Assembly (NCBI RefSeq): GCF_001280205.1
Contig: NZ_CP012573.1
Location: forward strand, 2,604,001-2,668,000
Direction: 5' to 3'
From: Clavibacter capsici
Lineage (GTDB): Bacteria; Actinomycetota; Actinomycetes; Actinomycetales; Microbacteriaceae
DNA: 64,000 bases
The notes under the pieces: generated by a model
Database searches by the model: none
The model's input: only the letters and a program-made list of their open reading frames with translations
What the model was told of the DNA's origin: nothing
Program-made: the position numbers and the translations under genes
Part shown: positions 44,345 to 54,580 of the stretch, piece after piece
Position numbering within the stretch: the stretch's first letter is position 1
How the letters are laid out: every line of letters begins with the position of its first letter

Positions 44345-45428
44345 AGCCTAGCGGCGGGCTCCTGCGCGACCGGCCGCCGGCGGGATCCGCGCCCGCCCCC
44401 ACCGCCCCGGGGGCCGCGCGCCGCTCGGGCTCGAGCCCCGCGTGCAGGAGGAGCGCCCGCAGCCGCCCGGCGCCGAGGACGTCCCGCTCCCCCGCCACCA
44501 CGACGCGCCAGCGGTCGACCTCCCGCGGATCCGCCGCGCGGGCATCGACATCCAGCGTGCCCCGGTCCCCCGGCGCCGACCCGACGATCCGCAGCCCCAC
44601 CCGCTCGCGCGCCCACGCCAGCGCGAGCCGCCCGTGACCGCCGACGGCGACGCCCACGCCGGGCGGCGCGAGCCCCGCCTCGTGCGCGACGCCCCGGGCG
44701 ATCGACTCCACCGGGGACGCCGCGGCGCCGTCGGCCGCCGCCACGAGGAGCGCCGCGCGGCGGCTCCACGGGCCGGGGCCGCGCAGCTCCCTCTCCCCCT
44801 CGAGGTCCGCGCGGGTGACGGGGGACGACCGCCCCGGCGCGAGCGCGTCGTCGAGCGCGACCAGGCCGTGCGCGAACCACCCCGGGCCCCGCGGCGCGGC
44901 ATCCCGCACCGCCGTCATCGCCGCCTCGTGCGAGGCGGCGAGCGCCGCCGCCGCGATCCCCGGCACCCGCACGCCGTCCGCCGCCGCCACGAGGCGGGAC
45001 CGCCCGTGCGCGGGATCGCGGACGATGCGCGTGCCGGCCGGACGACCGGGCGGGATCCCCGGCACGTCGAGGAGCGTCACGAGCGCGGGCCACGGCGCGA
45101 GGCGCGGCAGCGCGTGCACGGCCGCCGCCGACGCCCCGCCCAGCACGAGCGGACCTGGCGACACCCGGGCGAGCGCGCGGATCCGCAGGAGGTGCCGTCC
45201 ACGCGCCGACACCGCCTCCCACTCGGCCCGCCGCACGTGCACGCCGGCGCGCAGCCGCACGAGCTCCCCGCGCGCCTCGGCCCGTGCGACGGATGCCGCG
45301 TCCGCGCGCTCCTCCTCGCCGGATCCCCGCCCCCGCCCGGCCGCCGCCCCCGAGAGGATCAGGACCGCGTCGGGAGAGGGGCCGCAGGCGAGGAGCGGAC
45401 GGGGGACGGGCGGCAGGGGCGACGGCAT
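44331..45428 (-). CDS. AbiEi-like winged-helix protein with degenerate DUF559-like C-terminus
   Basis: 365 aa from the ATG at 45428. The N-terminal third (SVARAEARGELVRLRAGVHV, then RIRALARVSPGPLVLGGASAA) resembles the AbiEi antitoxin-type DNA-binding and domain-4 region found in many Microbacteriaceae proteins. The C-terminus starts SPVESIARGVAHEAGLAPPG, like the first helix of DUF559/Vsr-like nuclease domains, but the acidic catalytic residues expected later are not evident. No toxin gene is adjacent. It overlaps guaB3 by up to 14 bp, so it is translated in the same operon. The function is unknown. Confidence 0.6.
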   Translation of the reverse strand: MPSPLPPVPRPLLACGPSPDAVLILSGAAAGRGRGSGEEERADAASVARAEARGELVRLRAGVHVRRAEWEAVSARGRHLLRIRALARVSPGPLVLGGASAAAVHALPRLAPWPALVTLLDVPGIPPGRPAGTRIVRDPAHGRSRLVAAADGVRVPGIAAAALAASHEAAMTAVRDAAPRGPGWFAHGLVALDDALAPGRSSPVTRADLEGERELRGPGPWSRRAALLVAAADGAAASPVESIARGVAHEAGLAPPGVGVAVGGHGRLALAWARERVGLRIVGSAPGDRGTLDVDARAADPREVDRWRVVVAGERDVLGAGRLRALLLHAGLEPERRAAPGAVGAGADPAGGRSRRSPPLGCAGE

Positions 45429-45528
45429 GCGGGCAGTGTCGCGGCGGCGCCCCTCCGGGCCGGCCCCGCGCCGCCGATCGCCGGACACGGGCGGATCCGC
45501 ATGCCCTGTGAGGGAGCGCCCCGACGCG

Positions 45529-45561
45529 CGAGGGGCCGGTGCGATCCGCACCGGCCCCTCG
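45529..45561 (-). terminator. Terminator of guaB
   Basis: Perfect 15-bp stem CGAGGGGCCGGTGCG / CGCACCGGCCCCTCG with a 3-nt loop, 33 bp beyond the guaB stop. Confidence 0.88.
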
Positions 45562-45593
45562 TCCTCACCGCGCATCGCGCGCGGCTCACCGCA

Positions 45594-47201
<1,608 letters not shown>

Positions 47202-47237
47202 TCACGCCTCCACGCCGTACGCGCCCGAAACATCCAG

Positions 47238-47265
47238 GACATAATCAGCACGTACTGTCAACCAA
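47238..47265 (-). promoter_or_regulatory. Candidate guaB promoter
   Basis: Minus-strand TTGGTT (47260-47265), 16-nt spacer, TATGTC (47238-47243), about 140 nt before the guaB start. A TTGACA lies 4 nt further in but lacks a matching -10. Confidence 0.3.
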
Positions 47266-47335
47266 CGTCGTCCTGACGGTAGTCGCGGCGCCTGCGCGGA
47301 ACCCACCATCCGCCGGCTCCCCCTATGGAGGTCTA

Positions 47336-48802
47336 GTGATAGCCACTGGTTCGGCCGGAGCACGCGCACAGCGCATGTGGGCCCTGATTCTCGCGGTGGC
47401 CTTCGCCTGCACCGCACTTCTCCTCTCGGCCCCGTCGGGCGCCCACGCGGATCCACGCGCGGCGCCGCAGGCGGTCGACCCGGCGTCCGCCGAGCAGTCG
47501 CTGCTCGTGTGGGTCCGGGCGGACGCCGACAAGACCGGCGTCGCCGGCGTGACCGTGAAGGTCTCGGGCGGCGGCGTGGAGACCACCGGCACGACGGGTC
47601 CCGACGGCAAGGCCGAGGTCGGCCTGAGCGCGCCGGGCTCGTTCACGGTCGAGGTGGACACGTCGACCGTCCCCGAGGGCGCCGGCGTCCCCCGCGCGGG
47701 ATCCAGCCCCCGCGAGATCGACGTGGCCGCGGGCAACAAGAACGTCCCCGCGTTCTTCTTCCTCTCCCCCGACGGTGCGGCGGCCGGATCCGGCGGCGCG
47801 AGCCCCGCGCCCAGCGCGAGCACCGGGGCCGGCACCTCCACCTCCACGGGAGGCGAGACGGCGGCGCCCGACACCGAGACGGGCACCGTCACCGCCACCG
47901 CCGAGCCCGTGACCCAGAACAACTTCTGGAAGATCTTCTGGCCCAAGGTGGTGACGGGCCTCATCTTCGGCCTGCTCCTCGCCCTCGCGGCCATCGGCCT
48001 CTCCCTCATCTACGGCACCACGGGCCTCAACAACTTCGCCCACGGCGAGCTCGTCACCTTCGGCGCGCTCATGGCCTACCTCTTCAGCAACGTGCTGGGC
48101 CTCAACCCGGTGCTGGCCATCGCCATCACGGTGGTCCTCGGCGGGGCCTTCGGGTTCGTGCAGGACGCGGCGATCTGGAAGCCGCTCCGCAAGCGCAGCC
48201 TCGGCCTGGTGCCGCTCATGATCGTCACGATCGGCCTGTCGCTCGCGCTGCGCTACCTCTTCCAGTTCATCTTCGGCGCCGACCGCCTGACGCTCCCCAA
48301 CAGCCCGGCGCCGTTCCTCGTCGTCGGCCCGGTGAGCCTCAAGTTCACCGACGTCGCGGGCGCGGTCGTCTCGATCGTGCTGCTGCTGGCCGTCGCGTAC
48401 GTGCTGCTCTACACGAAGATCGGCAAGGCCACCCGCGCGGTCTCGGACAACCGCTCGCTCGCGGCCGCGTCCGGCATCGACGTGGAGGGCGTGATCCGCG
48501 TGGTCTGGGTCGGCGGCGCCGCCCTGGCCGCGCTCTCCGGCGTCTTCATCGCCTACTACCAGTCGCTGCGCTGGGACACGGGCGCGTCCATCCTGCTGCT
48601 CGTCTTCTCGGCCGTCGTGCTCGGCGGACTCGGCACGGCGTTCGGCGCGCTCATCGGCTCGATCGTGATCGGCGTCTTCATCAACGTCAGCACCATGGTC
48701 CTGCCCGAGAACATGAAGTACGTGGCCGCTCTCGTGGTCATGATCGTCATCCTGCTCGTCAGGCCCCAGGGCATCCTGGGTCGGAAAGATCGGATCGGTT
48801 AG
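47336..48802 (+). CDS. livH: Branched-chain amino acid ABC permease LivH with extracytoplasmic N-terminal domain
   Basis: 488 aa from a GTG at 47336 with GGAGG 4 nt upstream. A signal-like hydrophobic segment (about 15-38) precedes roughly 150 extracytoplasmic residues. These form a beta-rich module with a Ser/Gly/Thr linker (SLLVWVRADADKTGVAGVTV, GPDGKAEVGLSAPGSFTVEV) that resembles carboxypeptidase-regulatory/transthyretin-like folds. The LivH permease follows (about 195-488; GLNNFAHGELVTFGALMAY, VRPQGILGRK). Classical LivH is about 300 aa, so the N-terminal domain is an addition. First gene of livHMGF. Confidence 0.9.
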   Translation: MIATGSAGARAQRMWALILAVAFACTALLLSAPSGAHADPRAAPQAVDPASAEQSLLVWVRADADKTGVAGVTVKVSGGGVETTGTTGPDGKAEVGLSAPGSFTVEVDTSTVPEGAGVPRAGSSPREIDVAAGNKNVPAFFFLSPDGAAAGSGGASPAPSASTGAGTSTSTGGETAAPDTETGTVTATAEPVTQNNFWKIFWPKVVTGLIFGLLLALAAIGLSLIYGTTGLNNFAHGELVTFGALMAYLFSNVLGLNPVLAIAITVVLGGAFGFVQDAAIWKPLRKRSLGLVPLMIVTIGLSLALRYLFQFIFGADRLTLPNSPAPFLVVGPVSLKFTDVAGAVVSIVLLLAVAYVLLYTKIGKATRAVSDNRSLAAASGIDVEGVIRVVWVGGAALAALSGVFIAYYQSLRWDTGASILLLVFSAVVLGGLGTAFGALIGSIVIGVFINVSTMVLPENMKYVAALVVMIVILLVRPQGILGRKDRIG

Positions 48803-48808
48803 CCGCGC

Positions 48809-49780
48809 ATGAACACCAACTTCATCTTCCTGGCGATCGGCGAGATCTTCTCGCCCACCACCGCGGCGTACGCGCTCGCGACCGTCGGCCTCGTCATCCA
48901 CTTCGGCTTCACGGGCCTGCTGAACTTCGGCCAGGCCGGCTTCATGGCCATCGGCGGATACGCGTTCGCCATCACGGCGGTCATGTACGAGTGGCCCGTC
49001 TGGGCGTCCCTCCTCGCGGCGATCGTCGCGTCCACCGTGTTCGCGCTCATCCTCGGCATCCCGACGCTGCGGCTCAGGGCGGACTACCTGAGCATCGTCA
49101 CGATCGCGGCGGCCGAGATCATCCGGCTGAGCGTCAAGACACCCGAGTTCTCCGACGTCACGGGCGGCTCCGAGGGCATCAACGGCGCGGCCGTCGGCTT
49201 CAACGAGCTGAACCCGCTGCCCGAGGGGCGCTTCGGCGCCGGAGTGCTCACGTACTCCGCCGACCAGTGGTGGATCCGCATCGTCGGCTGGGGCCTCGTC
49301 GGCATCGCGTGCCTCCTCGTCTTCCTCCTCATGCGCAGCCCCTGGGGCCGCGTGCTGAAGGGCGTGCGCGAGGACGAGGACGCGGTCCGCGCGCTCGGCA
49401 AGAACGTGTACTCCTACAAGATGCAGGCGCTCGTGCTGGGCGGCGTGTTCGGCGGGCTCGCGGGCGTGGTCTTCATCCTCCCGAGGTCGCTGCAGCCCGA
49501 CAACTACGGCACGCAGCTCACGTTCTTCCTCTACACGATCATGCTGCTGGGCGGTGCGGCCACCATCTTCGGGCCGGTCATCGGCTCGATCATCTTCTGG
49601 GTCACGCTGTCGCTCTCGGACGGCCTGCTCAGCCTCGCGGTGTCGAACGACTGGCTGCCCATCTCGAGCACCCAGCAGGGCCCCATCCGCTTCATCATCG
49701 TGGGCGTCGCGCTCATGCTGCTCGTGATCTTCCGACCACAGGGCATCTTCGGGAAGAAGAAGGAGACGCACTTTGCCTGA
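48809..49780 (+). CDS. livM: Branched-chain amino acid ABC permease LivM
   Basis: 323 aa, the second membrane permease: GLLNFGQAGFMAIGGYAFAI, GIPTLRLRADYLSIVTIAAAEIIR (family motif) and the end FRPQGIFGKKKE. The ATG lies 6 bp after livH; the end overlaps livG by 8 bp. Confidence 0.95.
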   Translation: MNTNFIFLAIGEIFSPTTAAYALATVGLVIHFGFTGLLNFGQAGFMAIGGYAFAITAVMYEWPVWASLLAAIVASTVFALILGIPTLRLRADYLSIVTIAAAEIIRLSVKTPEFSDVTGGSEGINGAAVGFNELNPLPEGRFGAGVLTYSADQWWIRIVGWGLVGIACLLVFLLMRSPWGRVLKGVREDEDAVRALGKNVYSYKMQALVLGGVFGGLAGVVFILPRSLQPDNYGTQLTFFLYTIMLLGGAATIFGPVIGSIIFWVTLSLSDGLLSLAVSNDWLPISSTQQGPIRFIIVGVALMLLVIFRPQGIFGKKKETHFA

Positions 49781-50696
49781 CAAGACCCCGGTCTCGGCCA
49801 TCCTCGACGGCGACGCCGGTCCGGGCTGCGCCAAGAAGGACCCGATCATCGTCGCGCACGGCGTCAGCCGGCAGTTCGGCGGCCTGAAGGCGGTCGACGT
49901 CGACCACCTCGAGATCCCGCGCGGCTCCATCACCGCGCTCATCGGCCCGAACGGCGCCGGCAAGACGACGTTCTTCAACCTGCTGACCGGCTTCGACAAG
50001 CCGAACACCGGCAAGTGGGAGTTCTCGGGCCGGAACCTGGCCGGGATGAGCGCCTTCCGCGTCGCCCGCCTCGGCATGGTCCGCACCTTCCAGCTCACCA
50101 AGGCCCTCGGCGGCATGACGGTGCTGGAGAACATGCGCCTCGGCGCCACGGGCCAGGGCGGCGAGAACTTCTTCTCGGCGCTCGTCCGCCCGCTGTGGCG
50201 CAGGAAGGAGGACGAGATCACGGAGCGCGCCCGCGGGCTCCTGACGAAGTTCAAGCTCGACGCCAAGGAGGACGACTACGCGGCCAGCCTCTCGGGCGGC
50301 CAGCGCAAGCTCCTCGAGATGGCGCGTGCCCTCATGACCCGCCCGGAGCTCGTCATGCTCGACGAGCCCATGGCCGGCGTCAACCCGGCGCTCACGCAGT
50401 CGCTGCTGCACCACATCCTCGACCTCAAGACCGAGGGCATGACGGTGCTGTTCGTCGAGCACGACATGCACATGGTCAACGAGATCGCCGACTGGGTGGT
50501 CGTGATGGCCGAGGGCCGCATCGTCGCCGAGGGCCCGCCCTCGACCGTGATGAGCGACCCGGCCGTCATCGACGCCTACCTCGGCGCCCACCACGACACC
50601 GACCTCGGCACCCTCACGGGCCAGCGCGAGGTGGCGAAGGACATGGAGTCCGACCTCGTCAAGGACGAGATCGAGAAGGAAGCGGCAGAGAAGTGA
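49773..50696 (+). CDS. livG: Branched-chain amino acid ABC ATPase LivG
   Basis: 307 aa from a TTG at 49773, with AAGGAG 8 nt upstream and an 8-bp overlap with livM. Walker A GPNGAGKTT, signature LSGGQRK, Walker B VMLDEPMAGVNP and H-loop VEHDMHMV. An acidic/basic tail of about 40 residues follows the LivG core. Energises LivHM uptake. Confidence 0.95.
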   Translation: MPDKTPVSAILDGDAGPGCAKKDPIIVAHGVSRQFGGLKAVDVDHLEIPRGSITALIGPNGAGKTTFFNLLTGFDKPNTGKWEFSGRNLAGMSAFRVARLGMVRTFQLTKALGGMTVLENMRLGATGQGGENFFSALVRPLWRRKEDEITERARGLLTKFKLDAKEDDYAASLSGGQRKLLEMARALMTRPELVMLDEPMAGVNPALTQSLLHHILDLKTEGMTVLFVEHDMHMVNEIADWVVVMAEGRIVAEGPPSTVMSDPAVIDAYLGAHHDTDLGTLTGQREVAKDMESDLVKDEIEKEAAEK

Positions 50697-51451
50697 CGAC
50701 AGAGCGGGTCCTCCAGACCACCGACCTCCACGCGGGCTACCTGCCGGGCGTCAACATCCTCAACGGGTGCAACGTGCACGTCGACAGGGGCGAGCTCGTC
50801 GGCATCATCGGTCCGAACGGCGCGGGCAAGTCCACGCTGCTGAAGGCGATCTTCGGGCAGGTGAACGTGCGCGGCGGCAGCATCGAGCTGAACGGCCAGG
50901 ACATCACCGGGCTCAAGGCCGACAAGCTCGTCTCGCGCGGCGTGGGCATGGTGCCGCAGAACAACAACGTGTTCCCCACGCTCACCATCGACGAGAACCT
51001 CCAGATGGGCGTGTACCAGAAGCCCAAGATGTACAAGGAGCGGCTGGCGTTCGTCACCGACCTGTTCCCGGAGCTCGGCAAGCGGCTCAAGCAGCGCGCT
51101 GGATCCCTCTCCGGCGGCGAGCGGCAGATGGTCGCCATGTCCCGGGCGCTCATGATGGATCCCACGGTGCTGCTCCTCGACGAGCCGTCGGCGGGCCTCT
51201 CCCCCGTCCGCCAGGACGAGACGTTCATCAACGTCGCGCAGATCAACCGCGCCGGCGTCTCCGTGATGATCGTGGAGCAGAACGCCCGCCGCGCGCTGCA
51301 GATCTGCGACCGCGGCTACGTGCTCGACCAGGGCAAGGACGCGTACGAGGGCCGCGGGCGCGAGCTCATGAACGACCCGAAGGTCATCGAGCTGTACCTC
51401 GGCACGCTCGCGGCCGACCAGGAGAAGGCCAAGGCGGCGCCCCAGCCCTGA
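50693..51451 (+). CDS. livF: Branched-chain amino acid ABC ATPase LivF
   Basis: 252 aa from a GTG at 50693 that overlaps the livG stop by 4 bp (GTGA). Walker A GPNGAGKST, Q-loop VPQNNNVFPTLTI, signature LSGGERQ, Walker B LLLDEPSAGLSP, then VEQNARRAL typical of LivF. Last gene of the operon; two hairpins follow. Confidence 0.95.
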   Translation: MTTERVLQTTDLHAGYLPGVNILNGCNVHVDRGELVGIIGPNGAGKSTLLKAIFGQVNVRGGSIELNGQDITGLKADKLVSRGVGMVPQNNNVFPTLTIDENLQMGVYQKPKMYKERLAFVTDLFPELGKRLKQRAGSLSGGERQMVAMSRALMMDPTVLLLDEPSAGLSPVRQDETFINVAQINRAGVSVMIVEQNARRALQICDRGYVLDQGKDAYEGRGRELMNDPKVIELYLGTLAADQEKAKAAPQP

Positions 51452-51470
51452 TCCCCGCTCCTCGCACGCC

Positions 51471-51504
51471 ACGACGCGGCATCCCTCCGGGGGTGCCGCG
51501 TCGT
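51471..51504 (+). terminator. Terminator of livHMGF
   Basis: ACGACGCGGCATCCC / GGGGTGCCGCGTCGT, 15-bp stem with one wobble pair, about 20 bp after livF. Confidence 0.8.
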
Positions 51505-51585
51505 CGTGTGCGGGGGCGGGCGTCGTGCCGTGCCGCCCCTGCGGCATGACGGGTGCCGCGCATCCGGATCCGCCCGGGGACGCCG

Positions 51586-51615
51586 GAGGGCCCGGTCCAT
51601 GCGGACCGGGCCCTC
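51586..51615 (-). terminator. Terminator of livK
   Basis: Perfect 13-bp stem GAGGGCCCGGTCC / GGACCGGGCCCTC with a 4-nt loop, about 20 bp beyond the livK stop. It can also act on the convergent liv operon. Confidence 0.85.
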
Positions 51616-51635
51616 GGGCGTGCGTGGTGCGGGTG

Positions 51636-52922
51636 CTAGTCGAGCTTGCCGTAGACCTGCTCGGAGAAGGTGCGCGTGTTGCCCTCGCCGTACTTGTAGA
51701 CGGAGACGTACGCCTCGGTCGGGTCGCCGTTCTCGTCGAACGTGATCGGGCCGGAGAGGCCGTCGTAGTCGATGTCGGTGCCGTCCGCGATCAGCTTCGC
51801 GCAGTCGGCGAAGGACTCGCACTTGGTGCCGCCCTCGGAGACCGACTGCAGGTTCTCCTTGATGGTGGCGCCGTCCGTCGCCTTGCCCTGGAGCGCGGCG
51901 AGCGCGAGCAGCACCGTGCCGTCGTACGACTCGGCCGAGTAGCTGAAGACCGTGAGGGCGGGGTCGCCGTCGGCCTTGACCATGGCCTGCAGGCGGTCCT
52001 GGAAGTCGGACTTGGCCTCGACGCCGGGGTTCGTGAACTGCGCGCCTGCGATGTCGACGTTGGTGTCCGTCTCGGTGATGACGCCGTAGTTGCCGTCCGT
52101 GCCGTAGAGGTTGGCGAAGTCGAAGCCCTTGGACGCCAGCTGGTCGGCGATCGTCTTGATCTCGTCGAACGAGATGACGACCAGCGCGTCGGGGTTCGGG
52201 GCGAGCACCGAGGTGATGGCGCTGTTGAAGTCGGTCGCGGAGGGCTCGAAGACCTCCTCGGCCGCGATGCTCGCGCCGCCGGCCTCGAGCGTCTTCTTGA
52301 TGTTCTCCTCGAGGCCGGTGCCGTAGGCGTCGTTCATGTAGAGGATCGAGACGTTGGTCTTGCCGTCCTGGAGGATCTTGTTGCCGAGGATCCGGCCCTG
52401 GAGCACGTCCGACGGGGCGGTGCGCCAGTAGTAGCCGTCGTCGTTGTACGTCGTGAAGTCGGGCGAGGTGTTCGCCGGCGAGAGCTGCACGACGCCGGCC
52501 TGGGTGACCTGGTCGATGAAGGTCTTCGAGACGCCGGAGGACGCGGCGCCGATGATGGCGCTGTTGCCGTCCGCGATGAGCGACGTGGCCGACTGGCTCG
52601 CGATGTCGGTCGTGGTGTCGCCCGAGTCCTTGTCCGTCGCGGTCACCGTGATGCCGGCCTTGGCGTCGTTGATGTCCTGCTCGGCGAGGTGGACGCCCGC
52701 GAACTCGGGCGGCCCGAGGACCGCGAGGGTGCCCGTCTGGGGGAGGATCGTGCCGATCTTGAGGTCGAGGCCGCCGTCGGCCGTCGTGCCTCCGCCTCCG
52801 CCTCCGCCGCCGCCGGAGCAGCCGGCCAGGACGAGGGCGCCGGCCACCGCGATGGTGACGGCGCTGAGGGCGGTGCGGGCGGATCGTGAGCGGGAGGCCG
52901 AAGCCCTGCCGAATGCGCTCAT
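51636..52922 (-). CDS. livK: Branched-chain amino acid ABC substrate-binding lipoprotein LivK
   Basis: 428 aa from the ATG at 52922 with AAGGAG upstream. The signal peptide ends in the lipobox LVLAGC (Cys at about 35), followed by a nine-glycine linker from a repeated GGC/GGA run. A type 1 periplasmic-binding (Peripla_BP_6) domain follows: KIGTILPQTGTLAVLGPPEFAG, IIGAASSGVS, ILYMNDAYGTGL, FSAESYDGTVLLALAA-like segments. It is a lipid-anchored receptor for LivHMGF, transcribed separately and convergently. Confidence 0.94.
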   Translation of the reverse strand: MSAFGRASASRSRSARTALSAVTIAVAGALVLAGCSGGGGGGGGGTTADGGLDLKIGTILPQTGTLAVLGPPEFAGVHLAEQDINDAKAGITVTATDKDSGDTTTDIASQSATSLIADGNSAIIGAASSGVSKTFIDQVTQAGVVQLSPANTSPDFTTYNDDGYYWRTAPSDVLQGRILGNKILQDGKTNVSILYMNDAYGTGLEENIKKTLEAGGASIAAEEVFEPSATDFNSAITSVLAPNPDALVVISFDEIKTIADQLASKGFDFANLYGTDGNYGVITETDTNVDIAGAQFTNPGVEAKSDFQDRLQAMVKADGDPALTVFSYSAESYDGTVLLALAALQGKATDGATIKENLQSVSEGGTKCESFADCAKLIADGTDIDYDGLSGPITFDENGDPTEAYVSVYKYGEGNTRTFSEQVYGKLD

Positions 52923-53001
52923 GGTGCTCCTTATGGATGTGTGTGGTGATGCTCGGGAATGTGATGCATGAGGCACGCGAATGCGCGCCTCGCCTGGTGC
53001 G

Positions 53002-53030
53002 ACCCTAGGGCGCGGATGAGACGGGCACAA
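53002..53030 (-). promoter_or_regulatory. livK promoter
   Basis: Minus-strand TTGTGC (-35, 53025-53030), 17-nt spacer, TAGGGT (-10, 53002-53007), about 80 nt before the livK start. Confidence 0.6.
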
Positions 53031-53039
53031 TGCATCGGC

Positions 53040-53055
53040 ATTTCCGACGTGTAAC
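53040..53055 (-). promoter_or_regulatory. GlnR-like box upstream of livK
   Basis: Read toward livK: GTTAC-ACGTCG-GAAAT, nine of ten positions of the GTnAC-N6-GaAAC half-box pair. It ends 9 nt upstream of the -35, a standard activator position. A further GTAAC lies 16 nt upstream (53067-53071), and GTAACG-N9-CGTTAC (53051-53071) is an inverted repeat. Confidence 0.5.
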
Positions 53056-53100
53056 GCGACCTGATCGTTACCATTCGGGGAAAGCGCGACGGGATCCGCA

Positions 53101-54054
53101 TCAGATGCGCTCGGCGACCGGCGTTTCCCTCTGCGCGCGCTCGGCGTCCGGGATGCCCCGGCGGGACGCGCGCAGCATGTCGATCGTGAGCAGCACGAGG
53201 GCGGCCCACACGATCGCGAATCCCGCCCAGCGCTCCGGCGGCATGGCCTCGTGCATCACGAACACCCCGAAGGCGAACTGCAGGAGGGGCGCCAGGTACT
53301 GCGTCAGGCCGATGACGGACAGCGGCAGGCGCCCGGCGGCGAACCCGAAGAGGAGGAGCGGCCCCGCGGTCACGACGCCCGTGCTGACGAGCAGGAGGGT
53401 GTGCCCGAGCGAGACCTGGCCGATCGTCAGTCCGGCGCCGGCGCCCGTGATCACCAGCATGGTCGTGGATGCGGGCACGAGCCACGCGGTCTCGAGCGCC
53501 AGCCCGGAGAGCGCGTCCGCTCCCCCGCTGACGCGCTTCTTCACGAGCCCGTAGAGCCCGAAGGAGCCGGCGAGCGCGAGCGAGACCCAGGGCAGCTGCC
53601 CGTAGCCGATCGCGATGACCGCCACGGCGACCGCGGACAGCGCCACCGCCGTCCACTGGAGCGGGCGCAGGCGCTCGCGCAGGAGGATCACGCCGAGGAG
53701 CACCGTGACGATCGGGTTGATGAAGTAGCCGAGCGCGGTCTCCACGACGTGGCCGGAGAGCGTGCCGTAGACGTAGACGGTCCAGTTCACGAGGATCAGG
53801 TGCCCGGCGAGTGCCAGGCCGAACAGGAGCCGAGGTCGGCGCACGATGGCGATCACGCGCGACCAGCGCCGGGCCGCGGTGATGACGAGGGCGCAGACCA
53901 CGAGCGAGAAGAGGATCCGCCAGGCGACGATCTCGAACGCCCCGGCCGGCGCGAGCAGCAGGAAGTAGACGGGGAGGACGCCCCAGAGGCCGTAGGCGCC
54001 CACGGCGGCGAGGAGGCCGGAGCGGGTGGAGGGCTCGGGGGCGGGGCGCGTCAC
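53101..54054 (-). CDS. rarD: RarD-type EamA family transporter
   Basis: 317 aa from a GTG at 54054. Ten predicted membrane helices in two EamA repeats; AYGLWGVLPVYFLLL near the N-terminus, RERLRPLQWTAVALSAVAV and LTQYLAPLLQFAFGVFVMHE are typical of RarD (chloramphenicol-sensitivity protein). A permease for small metabolites; the substrate is unknown. It stands between livK and groES on the same strand. Confidence 0.9.
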   Translation of the reverse strand: MTRPAPEPSTRSGLLAAVGAYGLWGVLPVYFLLLAPAGAFEIVAWRILFSLVVCALVITAARRWSRVIAIVRRPRLLFGLALAGHLILVNWTVYVYGTLSGHVVETALGYFINPIVTVLLGVILLRERLRPLQWTAVALSAVAVAVIAIGYGQLPWVSLALAGSFGLYGLVKKRVSGGADALSGLALETAWLVPASTTMLVITGAGAGLTIGQVSLGHTLLLVSTGVVTAGPLLLFGFAAGRLPLSVIGLTQYLAPLLQFAFGVFVMHEAMPPERWAGFAIVWAALVLLTIDMLRASRRGIPDAERAQRETPVAERI

Positions 54055-54122
54055 CTCATGAGGCTAGCGCCGCCGGGACCCGCGACCGCGGGTCGATCGC
54101 CGGGACGCCCCCGGACGCACGA

Positions 54123-54151
54123 GAGCCCGGCCGAACGGATCGGCCGGGCTC
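54123..54151 (-). terminator. Terminator of groES
   Basis: Perfect 12-bp stem GAGCCCGGCCGA / TCGGCCGGGCTC with a 5-nt loop, about 32 bp beyond the groES stop. Confidence 0.85.
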
Positions 54152-54182
54152 CCGGATGGTGCTGTCGTGCTGGTGCGGAGCG

Positions 54183-54479
54183 TCAGCGCTCGATGACGGC
54201 GAGCACGTCGCGCGCGGAGAGGACGAGGAGGTCCTGGCCGTCGTACTTGACCTCGGTTCCGCCGTACTTGGAGTAGATGACCTTGTCGCCCACGGCGACG
54301 TCGAGGGGGACGCGGTTGCCGTTGTCGTCGATGCGGCCGGGGCCCACGGCCACGACCTCGCCCTCCTGGGGCTTCTCCTTGGCGGTGTCGGGGATGACCA
54401 GACCAGACGCGGTGGTCTGCTCGGCTTCGACCTGCTGGATGACGATGCGATCCTCGAGCGGCTTGATGGAGACCGGCAC
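54183..54479 (-). CDS. groES: Co-chaperonin GroES
   Basis: 98 aa, full length: [30 protein letters not shown], the mobile loop, then [34 protein letters not shown]. It caps GroEL. groEL is not adjacent (the gene after it is rarD), so groES is transcribed alone here, ending in its own terminator. The promoter is overlapped by a CIRCE element. Confidence 0.97.
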   Translation of the reverse strand: MPVSIKPLEDRIVIQQVEAEQTTASGLVIPDTAKEKPQEGEVVAVGPGRIDDNGNRVPLDVAVGDKVIYSKYGGTEVKYDGQDLLVLSARDVLAVIER

Positions 54480-54550
54480 GGTTGACCTCTTCCTTCGTGA
54501 CTAAGGGACAAGACTTCATTGGCAATCCCCGGGGGAGAGTGCCAGATGAG

Positions 54551-54580
54551 ATTCTACGGGCCGTGCTTGCACTCGCGCAA
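54551..54580 (-). promoter_or_regulatory. groES promoter
   Basis: Minus-strand TTGCGC (-35, 54575-54580), 18-nt spacer, TAGAAT (-10, 54551-54556). The -35 lies within the CIRCE spacer. Confidence 0.6.

Noticed and set aside
52790-52817. CCTCCGCCT-type triplet run
   Set aside because: It encodes the polyglycine linker after the LivK lipobox cysteine; such linkers are normal in lipoproteins.
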